Shown: positions 24,301 to 38,614 of the stretch, in pieces | Layout: each line of letters opens with the position of its first letter | Numbering within the stretch: position 1 is the first letter of the stretch | DNA from: Platynereis dumerilii | Lineage: Eukaryota; Annelida; Polychaeta; Phyllodocida; Nereididae | Length of the DNA stretch: 64,000 nt | Direction of reading: 5' to 3' | NCBI GenBank assembly: GCA_026936325.1 | Contig: JAPTHN010000011.1 | Coordinates: 35,932,629 to 35,996,628 of the forward strand | Made by a program: the position numbers and the translations under genes | The notes under the pieces: generated by a model | Told to the model about the DNA's origin: nothing | Seen by the model: only the letters and a program-made list of their open reading frames with translations | The model's database searches: none

Positions 24301-24926
24301 ATATGTCATGATGATTGACAAAGTATTACAAGAAACATGTAAAAAATCATTTTTCATGCTCCAATTTTTCACATTTCAAGTTGGTTTAAGTTTGCAATTT
24401 ACTGAAATAAACTGGATAAACTGATAAGAAAATTTCAGTACTTCACAGCTTCTTCTGGGGAAAAGAACTGAATATGTTCATTCTCAGACAGAGAAAAGTT
24501 GATAACTTACCAAAACTTATATTAGCCTGTTTTAACAATGAATCATGAGACAAACTTCTTTCATGTGTGAAAAAGAAAATAAAGAATACACTAAATATTC
24601 CAGACATGAGAATTCAGGACTTCCCAGACATATATGTGGACGGTAATTTGATAACTTAGGACCAAATGTGTTGGAGGCTCTCCAATGCATGTCTTTTGTA
24701 TGAAATATCTCTGCGCTGAAGTATGTATGATATGATATTATGTGAGAAAAATAAAGGTAGTTTGCAGAAAAATCACTACTTTTCAACATCCAACAGGTTG
24801 ATGTCTTTGTTGCATGCTAAATTCTGAATCGTTTAATTGAAATTATATTATATACAAGTATTACAGAGAAGTTGAATTTCCATTGTTAATGAAAATTTGA
24901 TTCACAATCAAACTGACATGCTCACT
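21395..24926. repeat. Tandem unit 1 (~3.4 kb)
   Basis: It is followed directly by a closely related copy. Matching points are 21548 with 24927, 22529 with 25970, 22898 with 26340, and 23260 with 26905. In the 189-base stretch 22898-23086 only five substitutions separate the copies. Both copies begin with the same words (TGCATCAACACCACTTAATC). Relative to unit 2 it lacks about 1.5 kb matching 27740-29270. No coding constraint is visible: four of the five differences in the shared 62-codon frame change the amino acid. Confidence 0.85.
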
Positions 24927-26641
24927 TGCATCAACACCACTTAATCATTTGAGCAAGTTTTAACAATAATCATTGATAGTCTCCCTGCTGTTACAAATTT
25001 ATGAGAACAAACATAACATTTCCATTCATTTGTATCCTTCAAATGGATTTGCAATAAATTTACAGTTTTGTGACAAGAAAAATTGTATTTGACTAACAAT
25101 GCTGCGAGAGCAGAGGGAAAAACATACCTTTTAGATGACCTTTCAATTAATGATACACTGTAAACAATTTAACAGCATGCAACACCATTATTGGAGATTG
25201 TAGCATAATGTTATTTATGTAGACCCTATATAATTGGTATTATTTGGTGCCATTTATTATTCCCATTAGCAAATACTGTTAAATTTCTGCTAATTTGTAC
25301 AAGTAATTACTTTGTAGGTGAAAGTACATGCATCTTGCATTATTACCTCTAATTTGGCAGAGTAAACGGCATTTTTCCTGTTATTACGGAATGTTCTCAC
25401 GACCTACTTTATACACTGTAAATTAAGGCCAGCTGGGTGTCAGAATATGGTCTGACCTCTGTACAGCCATCCTCACCACAGAGCAGCATAACAGCAGCTG
25501 ATTACAGTTCCTGTGTCTTCTGTGGAACCATCAGGGTTCTTTCCTTTGTTATATAATGGAGAAGCCTGTCAAAATTCACAGAGACAGTTGAGACTCTGAT
25601 TCATCTCTATGCCAAATTAGACAGACTGAGTGATAATAACATCAGTTATTTTTTTAATTGCCTGTCAAAGATGATTTTGCACACTGCAATAGTTCAGGTT
25701 GGGCCATGATTCTTGACAGGTAATGGGAGGGTGACTGTGCTAGCCTATTGAGTCCTTGGGAAGGGGGGACTGAGGACATTGACAGTCCTGGCCAGATGGT
25801 TATTTCCCTGACATTTCATAAATAATGACTCACTGAGTCGAGACCTGGTTCTTTTATCAAACATGGTTAGAATTTATTTCTGGGTTTAATTCCCAATAAA
25901 TGACTGGTTCCAACATTTGTTTATTTGACTACGGATATAGATTTAATTCAAAACGTTTCGACTTCATGAATGTAGTTTGATAATTCCTTTTCTTCTTTTT
26001 TTTGGTGGAAACAAATTACTTAATAAAGGCAAAGTGGGAATGTTTATGGCAGGCAAAGAATTTTTAGCACCCCACACATCACATATTTGCCATAGTTACC
26101 CTCTACCCGAGCATTCATGAATGGCAAGTTCATTGTTAACAAACAGTAAATTGGAAATCCACTTTGTTTTTAATGCTCATCCGGTTATTCTCGCCCCGGC
26201 AATTACACAGAAGCTGAAGTAGGTCTTTGATAACTAACTCTCAGGACTTTATCATCATGCAATCCTAATTAATCAAATATGAAATTCCGGAACTTTTCTT
26301 CCCTTTATCTCGCTGTGAGGCTTCAATTTGTAAAATACGTTGGCTTTGTTTCCTCTCCAGCATGATACCCAGGCACGCATATCGCATTTCTATCAATTGC
26401 TACATGACATTGTAATGCTTTTTCAATATTTCTCAAAGCGATGGCTACTGTCAGGGGTCCGGGGTCATTTATATAGCAAACGTAGGTTAAGACAAACTCA
26501 TAAATTTCTCTATCTGCTTGATCAATAAAAGTGGCATGAATCAGAATGGATACCAAATAGCATCTCATGAAAATAGGCTTCACATTTCTATTAAAAAAGG
26601 TGAAACACTCTTCTTAAATTTAGTCTGTCAACTCTCCTTTA

Positions 26642-26835
26642 CAGGCAATTTCATTGGTATGCGATTCTAAGACTCTTTACACACTAAATACATAGCATTT
26701 TTGCTTAATCTGATTGGTTCAGAAACAACAGAACGTCACACAGCTAATATATAAAACGTAGCAAGTATATACATTGCATTGATTTCTCACAGGCAACTGT
26801 GAATGACCAGAATCACATGGTAATAAAATCGCCTG
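26642..26835. mobile_element. MITE, 194 bp, TA duplication, with empty site at 23200
   Basis: Imperfect inverted ends of about 27 bases start with CAGGCAATTTCATT at the left and, on the other strand at the right end, CAGGCGATTTTATT. TA flanks both ends (26640-26641 and 26836-26837). The paralogous site in tandem unit 1 (about 23200) reads CTCCTTTAAGTGAACG without the element, an exact empty site with one TA-like dinucleotide. It inserted after the tandem duplication, or was present in only one parent. Tc1/mariner-like by its TA target. Confidence 0.9.
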
Positions 26836-28337
26836 TAAGTGAACGTGAAACAGCTAATGCATAATTTCAGTCTCGACCTAGTCATGTTGTCCACAGGCAG
26901 GCATTCCTGATATATATAAGTCATTGAGATATGGCATGTTTGTCATAATCCATCACAACATGAAAGAATTTACTTCTGCCAGCATGTCAGCTTTACCAAA
27001 GAGCATACAAGAACCTCTTGGAATCATTCTTATAATTTTTTATTGAGAGATGTGTGTTATTGCGGCAAATCTATTTCCAGGATAAATATTTGTGGGGGTA
27101 TTTTTTTCACCAAACCGTTAATTGAAATGTCCATCCAGGAACAGTTTGCGACTAACAGTTTTAAAGCACTCCTGATCCTGTCAACCAAATAATATGCTAA
27201 TCAAACCACTTTGTTTTATATACTATCCTTTTGGCTCATATAACTGGTCCTGAATCATGTGTCCATAATTCCAAACACATGTTTTTACAGTTGCTTTTTA
27301 AGTTGTACTGACTTGATTATACTATTCTCTATACTGACAATATGGATCCTAAAGACTAGCAGTGCTTGTTAACATTGTGCAAATACTGTCTCACGCCACA
27401 ATTTGCAATTTTGCATCTAAAAGTCAAGTTGTCGAAATTCATATTCTTATTAGTAACTTCTACTAAGATTAGATCGATATCACCTTGCCCAAGTGTTGAA
27501 AGTGCTTGTCACTTCTGCAGTTTTCTGAAGGAGACCAGACAATGAGAACTTCCCGGTTGCCAACATCTGTGCACTACCATTCGCATTTTACAGAAATCAA
27601 TGATTTGCAATATTTCACATTGTTGAGGTCCTCCAAAGCTGTCATTCCTCCCACCATGTCTGACAGAATGACAGGTACTCATCATCAAGTCAATATACAC
27701 ATTTGTCAAATTCTAAAACTCACACAGCGCGATTTATTTGCACAGTAACAGTCAATGAATGACAAGTAATAACATTCAGCTGCAAGTGATCATCAATGAC
27801 CTCACAACCGACCCTATCCATTGCATTGAAATGAACTGCCAATTCATCATTCAGTAACTTGTGACCTCATTGACATTCAGTAGGACTTGTATTGATAGCT
27901 TTGAAAGTATAGGATATGATCTCACAAATTTATCATGGGCGACAGAGAATAACACGGGATTGAAAGGGATATTACCTCACAAGAAAAATTTCAGTCCAAT
28001 TCTATAAGCAGTTGACATTCGTAGACCGCAAGATGAAAATATGATAATGCATTGCATTTTATTTCTATTTTTTTCAATGGGATATACCCTTTATGCAATT
28101 TACTGAATGAGTAATTTTGTAGAGTGTATCTGATTATTGAAAGTCGTTTCTGCAATTCCTTGAACATGGATGGTTGCACATATTTCATGAATGATGAAGA
28201 CATAAATATGAATTCTACTTGTCTTCAGATCTACATGCAAAACTTCTTTTCAATTCATATCAGCAAAGCATTTCTGATAAATTCCTCAATAAAAACAACT
28301 AGTGACTAAATTAATATAGACTTGGCTTATAAACTGT

Positions 28338-28905
28338 CAAGGTTGGCAACTCCTGCTTTGAGAAACCATGCTACTGCTGTCTACAAGTGGACTGCTGTTA
28401 CATTGCCACTTCTTTTTCCAGCCTAGGCAGATCAGAACATATGCTGTCATGTGTTGCCACCTAGTGACTAGTGTGCTATTCCGCGAGCTCCTGCAAGTGG
28501 TCCACATCATTTCAGTCTTAGGAACTCTCAAAATTTTGTCTGGAAGAAACCGGGGCTGTTTCTGAGTGTGCTGATGGCCTTGTCTACTTCCTTAGAGAAT
28601 GTGATTTCCGAGTCTGACTCTGGTATACATCAATGTTGAATAGAAATTGTTTGAATATGTAATGAAATTGGAACTATTTCTTTGGACAGCAATGCTGTGA
28701 CATACGAAAACAACATTTGACTTTTTAGCCAATGCAAAACATATGTGAGGGTGTATTCAGTTTTGACATTACAGAAAATATTATGCAATGATTAAATAAA
28801 TTGTTGCTAATATATCTGAATGACACGAGTGTCAAAATTGGCAGCTGGTTTCTGTTGGTCTATACAGTGAGTGAGACCTAACCTTACTGTGCTAGTGTGG
28901 TTATT
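28338..28905. other. Segment without recognised paralogue
   Basis: The flanks belong to tandem unit 2 modules, but this ~570-base stretch has no copy elsewhere in the window that I can see. It is slightly GC-richer at 28340-28570. Open frames of 64-65 codons exist on both strands with no familiar motif. It could be an older insertion. Confidence 0.35.
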
Positions 28906-30249
28906 TGTCTCTGATCCATTCAGAATGATAAATGTTTGTTACTTCCGTTAGAGGCTCAATTTCTAAAGGGGTCGATCAACCAACTATATTTACAGCAGCC
29001 AACATTAGATTTTGTGGCTCTCTAATGTGGTTGAGCAATGACCTCTAAGGTGTTCTATCTCAATTAACTTGTTGACAACAGGAGAAAAGAGTACTTTTCT
29101 GTAACCAACCCGTGTCAAGTGGTATGAAATGTAATTGGATGAGCGAGACAGTTATTCTGTTTACAAGAATACGTGAGTAGACTTGTGGGTTTTCATTGAG
29201 GTGCGCTTTAATTTAAAAAAAAAATTGTTTTCTATATTGACCTTAAACTATCAAGACAATCAAATATTTTTTTTCACTGGTAAGAGGGCATAATACCTCA
29301 GAAATTAAACACACCATGTGCTGAGTTCAGGAATGGAAAATAAATGAGTGATTGCAAATGAAGAAATATGTCATAATTATTGACAAACGATTACAAGAGA
29401 GACTTGTAAAACATATTTTTCACATTCCCAGTTGGTTTAGGTTGGCAATTTACTGAAATAAACCGGATTGACTGATGAGAAAGTTTCAGTACTTCACAGC
29501 TTCTTCTGGGGCACTCAACTGAATCAGGACTTTCCAGACATACATGTATATGTGGATGGTAATTTGCTAACATAGGACCTAATGTGTTGGAGGCTCTCCA
29601 ATGCATGTCTTTTGTATGAAATATCTCTATGCTGAAGTATATATGATAGAATACATGGGAGAAAAATAAAGGTAGTATCTGCAGAAAAATCACTTCTTTT
29701 CAACATCCAACAGGTTGATGTCTTTGTTACATGCTAAATTCCAAATTGTTTGAAGGAAATCATACAATGTATACAGGAGAAGTTTAATTTCCATTGTCAA
29801 TGAAACCGTTATTCACAATTAAACTAACATGCTCACCTGCATCACTTTTTTTCCAAACTTTCACAATATAATATTACATTCTTGATAGGGGAAGTGTTCC
29901 ATACAAGTATTTTGTCATAAACTTGGAAAACTAAGCCAAATATTCCAGACTTGGGAACATCACAAGCTGCTGCCTGTCATACAGAATTACCCAGACATAT
30001 GTGGGTGGTAATTTGATAAATTCAGACAAAATGTGTGGGAGTCTCTCCACTGGTAGATCTGGACACTTCAATAGAATTCTTTTGTATGATGTTTCTCCAC
30101 GAATTGAGTGACAAAAGCTCACAAAAGAAGGTTGTTCAGAGAGAAATCAAGAGTTTCTAGCTTTCAAAAGTTTAACTTGTCCTTCAACTTAGAATTATTG
30201 TCATGATTTTATTTTATTTTTAAATGATGTATATATAATATATTCAGCT

Positions 30250-30836
30250 ATTCAGAACTGGGCAGCTAGAATTGTCTGTAAAATTGTTCGCAGAGATAAA
30301 ATTATGCCAATCTTACGTAACCTGCATTGGTTATCAGTTAAATTGAGAGCGGATTTTAAAATTGTATGTATGGTTTTCAAATGTGTCCATTTACCAATAT
30401 GACCATCATATTTGAAAGATTTGATAATTGTTAATTCAAGATCGTATATGAGTCTCAGAAGTGATAGTTCAATCGCTTTAAAAAGATCTCAAACCCCCAA
30501 AACAAAAACATAAGGGGAGAAGGCATTTTCCATCAGGGCTCCTGCTCTTTGGAATAAATTACAATCAGAAATAAGAGATTTGTTAGACTTTTCCAAATTC
30601 AAATCAAAATTAAAGACTCATCTTTTTGTATCATACTTTGGTTGATATTGATGCTATGATATTGCTTTTATCTAAGTCATTCAATGTTTTTATCTCTGTT
30701 GTTGTTTTTACAAATTTTGATGTCAAGTTTACGTAATTGTCATATTTATCACTTGTTAAATTGTTATTGTACACATATTGAGATATATATGTTATGCGTA
30801 CAAGAAATAATAAATTAAATTAAATTAAATTAAATT
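30250..30836 (+). mobile_element. CR1/L2-like LINE, 3' fragment with (TAAAT)n-type tail
   Basis: The plus strand reads IQNWAARIVCKIVRRDKIMP, then LHWLSVKLRADFKIV, SYLKDL, and APALWNKLQSEIRDL followed by FKSKLKTHLF. This is the conserved C-terminal tail after the reverse transcriptase of CR1/L2-type LINEs. Two in-frame stops (TGA at 30400, TAA at 30511) precede the terminal TGA at 30643. A 3' untranslated part follows, ending in a pentamer repeat (TAAAT units) at 30808-30836. The reverse transcriptase and endonuclease are missing, as is usual after 5' truncation. Confidence 0.88.
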
Positions 30837-33396
30837 ATGTATATATATATATAAGTTTATAGGCCTATTTATCTGCACCAAAACCAGCCATATTCACACT
30901 CACAAAAATGTCGTGTACTTGTTTGGCATATATTTGGACTTGTCTTTATCATCTGTGTGATATAAACAACTCTGTGTGCTATTAACAACTCTAATGTCAT
31001 TTCTGAGATTCAAACCCCACCAAACGATTCTTACTTTATTGTCGAAACAATGAATATCCTGTCACTCGTGAAAGAGAGAGAGAGCATAATATGTATTCAG
31101 ACCTTTGGGATATCTAGAATATCAAACAGGGCCTCAAATGAATCATTGTCAATGTCTCGACCAGAAAACAGTCAATTCCAAAACAAAGCTTTGAATTCTG
31201 GGTAAATTTGCCAGAATGGAAAATAGAGAGAGGTACCCTTATGTCGGACAGTTATCTCTCTAAACAAGGTAGGGGAAACCGGGGCACATAGGGACGCTTT
31301 TAAGGTCTACTAATTTTGCTCAATGCAAAAAAAAAGTCAGAAGTTTGCAAGAATATCGCCAATACTAATGAGCTAAAATCCAAGGCATAATAAATAAGAG
31401 CAATCACTACCAGGGAATATTGCTTCAATTTGCCAACTTGTTTGTTACACCCCCAGACCCAGGGTCATGATTATAACATTACTGACAGGATAATGCCTTG
31501 TGCAGTTCACTTACCAGTGATATAATAGGTCAATATTAATTAACGTATCAGACCAATTATTTGAAATTTCTCTTGCAGTGCCTTTCTCATTGAATAATGT
31601 GGTGAAGCAGAAGCTTTATAGAAATGACTTGAGGGAAGTCATTTACTATTTGTGCATATTCGTGCTTTTCATTGGAGACCTGAACATGTTTACTTTGAAG
31701 TGTAGGCCAATTTGAAAAAAGGAAAAAGCTTATTCTCAGAATGCCATTTCAGCTAGCTAATGGGAGGATATTTTTGATAATCAAAGCAAATTTTTTGCGC
31801 TTCTCAAAGCTTTGCAGTGTGATTTAACCATCTTCTTCTGGCTTGTTCTAAAATTATCAGATTCGAAATGAAGAATCAGACACATTATCTTTCTTCTTCA
31901 GATTTTGACAACTGAATTACATGAGAAATTTGATCATTACTGCAAGGAGATAGATTTTAAGGTTGTACTATTCGAAAATGATAATATCTGCACTTAAAGT
32001 TGAAGGTTTAAAATGATATATAGAGCTTTGTTTCAAGAATTTATTGAATAAGGGATCAGTAATGTAAGGGACATTTATAGCTTTGCATAATCCTACAAGC
32101 ACTTTGGTCTTTCTTTTAAATCAGTGTCCGATGTCGATAACAGAATATTTGGAGTGCATTTCAAGCCACTTATAAGCTTTTAATATTTATGTCAATATTG
32201 CTTAATTAATGAAATATCAGGCGCTGTTAAGTAACAGCATCAAGCAATGTTTTCTTTTTTGAGATTTTTAACTCAGTATATGGTGTTTGGCCTCTGTTCC
32301 ATTTAGATTGATAAATGTAGGCTTCAGGATTAACCTCCGGAAATACACCAGACAAGTTTCGCTGTCAAAGGCAGGTCTTCCTCAGAATCACTTGACTTTG
32401 TTCTGTCAATGTGCCTGGTGCCTTCTTTCAGGGTGTGAAATTTCAGTAAGAAAAATTCTAATCAGCAAAATTACAAAATTTAGAAAGACCAACAGGCAAG
32501 TAGAGTGATATCTCTCTGTGTCACCAGAGATCGTCACGAAGCCAAAGAATGCAATTGAGTGACTCCCACACATTTACTCCTCAATTCTCAAGTTACCTCT
32601 CAAAAGCGTCATAGTAAATCCTGAATAAAAAGACAACTGTGAATGTCAGACTTTTGCTATTACCAAAATTTAAAATTAGACGGTTTTCATGAATTGTTGC
32701 TGTACCTTGGCATGGTATGCCTTTTCAGACTTGTGAACAGTGGAGTCTCTCTCATGATCTCTAAATATCCAGTTTCAATTCTGCCCAAAGCAGCAAAAAT
32801 ATATGCTATAGATTTAATGTTGGTAGACCTCTCTAGGCTCTCATATAGTGAGAACTTCTTCTCCGTTGATACTCTGCATTGGTAGATTCAGGTTTCATTA
32901 CAGCATTGGTTAATTGGATTATGGACATAATTTTCATTCAACACATGTCTACTTCCTATATAGTTTTGACAATTTACTGATTTCATTTTTTGTGTTTGTG
33001 CTGGTGGAGACAAATAGCTTAATCACAGCAAAGTGTTTATGGCAGGCCAGGAATTTTTAGCACCCGAAATATCAAATTTATGTCGTTGTTTCTATCTATC
33101 AGAGCATTCATGAATGGCATGTTTATTGTTTGCAAACGGTAAATTTGAAATTCACTTCATTTCTAATGCTCATCCAGTTATTCTCGCCCCAGCAATCACA
33201 CAGAAGCTGAAGTAGGTCTTTGATAATTGACACTCTCAGGACTTTATCATCATGCAATCGTTAATAATTAATTGAATAAGAAATTCCGAAACTATTGCCT
33301 TTTATCTCTTTTTGGAGGACTAGAGGTTTCAATTCTGTAAAATACGTTGACTTTGTTTTCTCTCCAGCATGAAAACCGCATGTTGCATGTCTATTA

Positions 33397-33700
33397 TATT
33401 TCGGGCTATTTGGCAAAATAATTTAATAGGCCCCTACGCCTACCATCGGCGATATTTCAAATGTGAAAATCAAATGGCTATAACGTTTATAATTTGGTAC
33501 ATTTTTAATAGGGTGGGGGCCCCTATGCGATCTTGAGGCCTTTGTCCTATTCAGTTAATTTGGTAGCATCATACAGTCATGAAGTGTTGTTTCTTGGCTT
33601 TTTCTCAACAATTTTTATTTTTTAAATTCTTGCATGGGCCCCCATGAGTGGATGGGCCCGTGGCAGCTGACACTCTGCCACATACGCCAGTCCGCCCCTG
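33397..33700 (-). mobile_element. hAT-like MITE, family of 50190-50426, minus strand
   Basis: On the minus strand it starts CAGGGGCGGACTGGC and continues with GGCAGAGTGTCAGCTGCC and GGGCCCATCCACTCATGG. The same sequence is seen on the plus strand at 50190. The paralogous place at 38490 lacks it and has ATGCATAATACATG instead. The other end (near 33397) appears shorter than in the 50-kb copy. CAGGGGCGGACTG ends are, from memory, typical of non-autonomous hAT elements. No clear 8-bp duplication is seen. Confidence 0.7.
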
Positions 33701-36700
33701 GAGCCCAATGCTGCTTCAGTATAAATTTATTGAGGTGATAGCCACCATCAGGCAATAATCGTATATCAAACTCGGGTCAAGAGAAGCTTGTTCTGCCAGC
33801 AGTAATCGCATAAACCAGAGTGTGTTTAGAATAGCATCATATCAAAAAAACTATATTAATCATTCGAATTGGTATCGAAGACGTCAAATTTCTAAAGAAA
33901 CACTCACAGTGATTCGCAAACTACACCAGTCAACTCAAAATTGTGAACATGAAACAGCTGATGCATAATTTCAATCTTGACCTTGTCATGTTGGCATGTT
34001 GTCCACAGTCAGGCAATACTGATATAAGTCATAGACATGTTGCATGTTTGTCATAATCCATCACAGCATGTCACTTACCAAGGAGCATACAAGAACCTCT
34101 GAATCATTCACCATCATTCTTTTGGAGGTAGGTGTCAACAAGATATGCTGATGAGAACTTTGTAATATAATTCTAGTTTTATCCTGATATCTTATTTAAT
34201 TGGTTTTTTATTAGGTGTCTATAATTTCAAACATAATTTGCAAATTGTCTGAGATGCTTGGTGAGAGAATGCATATCTAACATTTTAATATTTATTTCTT
34301 GATAATTTTAATAAAAATATATTTCTGTAGAGTTAATATCCTGTTTTAATCTAATTGTCCTGACCTGATTGTACTAGTCTTAATATTATCAAGTCTTCAT
34401 ACTGACAATATGCATCAAACTTGGTAGAGCTGGACTTTCGATACAGAATTTGTGTAAAATGTACAGATACTCTGCAACATATGTAGGCGTTTATAATCAA
34501 GTTCTCAAAATTTATGTTTACAATTCTTTACATTTGGAAGTTAATCTTCTACAAAGATCTGATCGATACCACCCTGCCAAGTGGTGAGAGTTCTTGTCAT
34601 TTCTGCAGTTTCCTGAAGGAAACCAGACAATGAGAGCTTCCAGGACGCCAAAATGTGTGCCCCACTATGTGCATTTCTACAGAAATCAATGACTTGCAAT
34701 ATTTCACAAGCTGGCAATACCTGACATACCTCCCACTATCTCTGACTGAATGACAGGTACTCATCTGTAAGTTGATATCCATATTTGCCAAAATTGTCAT
34801 GCTGACACTGCACATTTTGATCGCAAACGTCAGTTGATACTGTGCAAGTGTTTTGATGAGAATCTTATTATGATTGGTATGGTATTACTATGTTGTTGTT
34901 GTTTTTTTCAATGGGTTATAAACTATTTCTTGGATGAGTAATTTGGTAAAGGTCCTTCAATTATTGAAAGTCTGTTCTGCAATTCTGAAGATGTGAAGAG
35001 TTGTGAACATTTCATGAATGGTGAAGATGTAAATATAAATTGTACTTGTCTTCAGATCTACAATTAAAACTTATTCATAAAGTTTCCAGTGATGCAATTC
35101 TGATCAATGTCTAAAATAACTAATGACTAAATTAATATTGACTTGGATGTGAAATATCCACCTCTGCCAATTACATCAAACCTTGGGAGGCAGATAAAGC
35201 AGATTCTGGAAAATGTCCTTCAGACAGATAGTAGTAGTTAAAGGAGCTTCCCATAATCAAGAATCAATTTAATTTCAAGGACCTGGATATATCCATTCTA
35301 TCTCAAGGCAGAGTTATTACCTGCTGAGGGTCTGTAAAATGGAATACATTGCATATAAAAGTATATTGTTAAAATTATTTCTTGCAATGTACCATGTTCA
35401 TGTAAAAGAAAGATGTTGGGTCACTGCTCAAATTTGCTTTGCTCTCTGTCATGACTCTGGCAGTTTGGCTATTCTCAAGGAATGACACTTGGTTTGCAGT
35501 TACATAATCTATTTTACTGACATTAAAAGGAGGGCCTAAAGGGGGAATTAGGATGGTCCTGCAGTGGAATTAGGATGATGTTGTTATGTAAACCACAGGA
35601 ACAACAAGCATTATGCCATATACAGGTTCTGTGAATTTCTTGGGAAGATGTCCTGTATATTAGATTCAGCTCATTATTTTTTTTAGCTGACATTAAGCAT
35701 ACACATTGTTTGTTTTTATTTATGCAGAACATGATTTTGATGGGAGTTGACTTTGTGGTAATCTTTTTGGCTTCAAATTAGTCACAGTGTCATGGCTGGA
35801 TCAATGGGGCCTATCAATGTTTGGCAGTTTCAATCATATCGCTGTCTTACCCCTGTCTCAAGAAGACTTCCCAGTGCAAGTGATCCATCCATCTATTTTC
35901 AAATGGGTTGGCACATTCAGAATTATGATATTACACATTTTATGGGCTAACCATATTAAAGTTGTATATCCTAATATTGCTGATTGGCATATGCTGTGAA
36001 TGGGAGCTGGCTATTTCAGCAGTAAAAACCTCAGACTCTACCATGCTTGTGCAGTATGTGGATGTTGATCTCTGATCCATTCAGAATAATAAATGTTTGT
36101 CACTTCCGTGAGAGGCTCACTCTCCAAAGATGTCAGGCTAGCAACTATATTTACAGCAGCCAACTGCCAAAATCTGATTTGATGGCTTCCAGATATGGTC
36201 GACCGATGACTTCCTTGGCGTTATGTTCCATTTAATGAAACTGGTTTGCAGCTAGAGAAAAGAGTAACTGGCCAGTGTCAGCCAGTATATATAAGGAGCT
36301 GAATCAAGATTGTACTATTTGGAAATGATAATGATCTGGACCTAACCTGAAAGTTCAAAATGATAAATAGAGCTTTTTTTATAATCCAACATGCACTTGG
36401 GTTCTTCTTCTAAATCAGTGTCAGATGTGAGTAACAGAATATTTGGAGTGCATTTGGAGCACAGTGGCTGCCACTTTAAAATTTTATTTTTATGTCATTA
36501 ATGCTTGATGAAATATCATTAGCAGTCATGTAATATGCATAGCATCAAGTAATATTTTCTTTTTTGCAAGATTTCACATTAATCTGAAAAAATGATAACC
36601 AAATAGATTTTGGTTAAATGACTGTATCCAGAATATGTTGGTTGGTCTCGACTCTATTTATATTGATAAATGTTTGTAACGGCCTTCAGGATTAAACCTC

Positions 36701-38614
36701 TTGAGACAAGTTCTGCTTCGGAAAGCAAGTTCGCTACATAATCATTTGATTGGTGTCCTCTTATAGAGTGTAAAATTTCATAAACAAAAATTCAAATCAG
36801 CAAAAGTACAAAATCTAGAAAGACTGACAGACAAGTAAAGTAGTGATATCTGTCTGTGTCACAGGAGACCATCATGAAGCCAAAGAATGCAGTTGAGAAA
36901 CTCCCACACATTTTGTCCTTACTTCTCAACTTGTGTCTCAAAAACATCATTAAATCCTGTATAAGATTTCTGACTTTCTGACTTTAGCAATGACAAAAAT
37001 GTAATTAGATTGTAGTCATGAATTGTCACTGTTCTATGGTGCTGTATGCCTTTTCAATCTTGGGAAGTATCTTTAAAAACCTCTAAATACCTATTTTCCA
37101 TTCTATCCAAATGCATCAGCAATGTAAGCATTACATTTAAGGTGAAAGGCCTCCCATATTCTCGCCGGTGATACTCCACATTGGTTTTATAGAGAAGTTT
37201 GTTTCTAGCTCATATACAACATCACATTTTCTAGTTAAGATGGGCATGTGTATTTTGTGCTAACCAGTGCTCACTATGTTTTAATATCATTTTCCGAATC
37301 TTGCATAAAACTATAATTTTTTAGCTGAAATATAATGCATGTGGGTTTCAATATTAACATGGTGTCAACCATTTATCACATGGGTCATTGAGCCAGTTGA
37401 TGAAGTGGAAACTGCTTTATTGTAAGGCTGTAAATGTAAACCCACAGGAGTGTCCATAAATTTCCACTCCTTCAAAGAAGGATCATCTTATCTGGATATC
37501 CTCTAAAGACGTGGACAAGTGGTTGCAAGGGCTGACTTTTCCATGATGAAGTTTGAGCCGGTCTTTCAAATACAGGTTGTACACGTATTACTGGTTTTAG
37601 CTGGTTGATCTATGCAGCTTATGCCAAGAAACATCCATAAAATTATTAGCCTTGTTTTTTAGGCTCTGTAAAAAGTAGACGTTGACTACTGTAATGTCTT
37701 GGGGCTAGACCATTCATGACGGCTGAAGGCATAAACATAAATTGTTCCCGCAGCCCATCGTCGAATCTTTGCAACTACATTTCAGCAATGCATTGCTGAT
37801 GAATGTCTAAAACTGCTAATGTCAAAATTTATATTGACTTGGCTAATAAGCTTTCGAGGAGAGAATATCTTTCTCTATACCTACAATTTAATGACTATGA
37901 CTACAGGATGTGAAATATCCATTTCGCCAGTATATATCTCTTGCCAATTATATCAAAACTTTGAGGCAGACAAAGCTGATTTTGGAAAATTGACATGATA
38001 GTAGTGTATATATCACAGCATTGGTTAACCTGAGTATGGATATAATTTTCATTTAATAAATGTCTTCTTCTTATACTTCTGATAATTCATTAATTACATT
38101 TTTTTGTGTTTGGGCTGACGGAAACAAATGGCTTAATCAAAGCAAAATGTCTATGGCAGGCCAGGAATTTTTCGCATCCCACATATCACATATTTGCCAT
38201 TGTTTCTATCTGTCAGAGCATTCATGAATGGCATGTTTATTGTTTGCAAACTGTAAATTTGAAATTCACTTCATTTGTAATGCTCATCCAGTTATTCTCG
38301 CACCAGCAATCACACAGAAGCTGAAGTAGTTCTTTGATAACTGACACTCTCAGGACTTTATCATCATGCAATACTAAATCATTAATTGAATATGAAATTC
38401 CGGAACCATCTGATTTTATCTCTCTGTGAGGTTTCAATTCTGTAAAGTATGTTGGCTTTGTTTTCTCTCCAGCATGAAAGCCGCATGTCGCATGTCTATT
38501 ATGCATAATACATGTAATGTATGCTAATGCTGCTTTAGTATAAATTTGTTTAAGTGATGGCCACCATCAGGCAGTCTTCATACATCAAACTCAAGGCCAA
38601 GAGAAGCTTGTTCT

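Larger units (their letters stand above)
24927..29845. repeat. Tandem unit 2 (~4.9 kb)
   Basis: The second copy of the tandem pair, longer because it keeps modules F and M (27780-29040) and contains a MITE (26642-26835). It ends near 29845 with the same words that end unit 1 (CATGCTCACNTGCATCA). Module L (CTCTCCAATGCATGTCTTTT) occurs near the end of both units. Confidence 0.8.
29846..36640. repeat. Duplicated unit D
   Basis: Modules in order: L (29940-30100), the segment 31400-32250 (matching 53300-54180), O (32285), Q (32490), K (33000-34110), G (34600), M (35795-36240) and N (36415). The same order, with different spacing, occurs from 42.9 to 46.8 kb. No gene is recognised. 30840-31400 holds no identifiable feature beyond a short GA run at 31074-31083. 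Confidence 0.7.
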
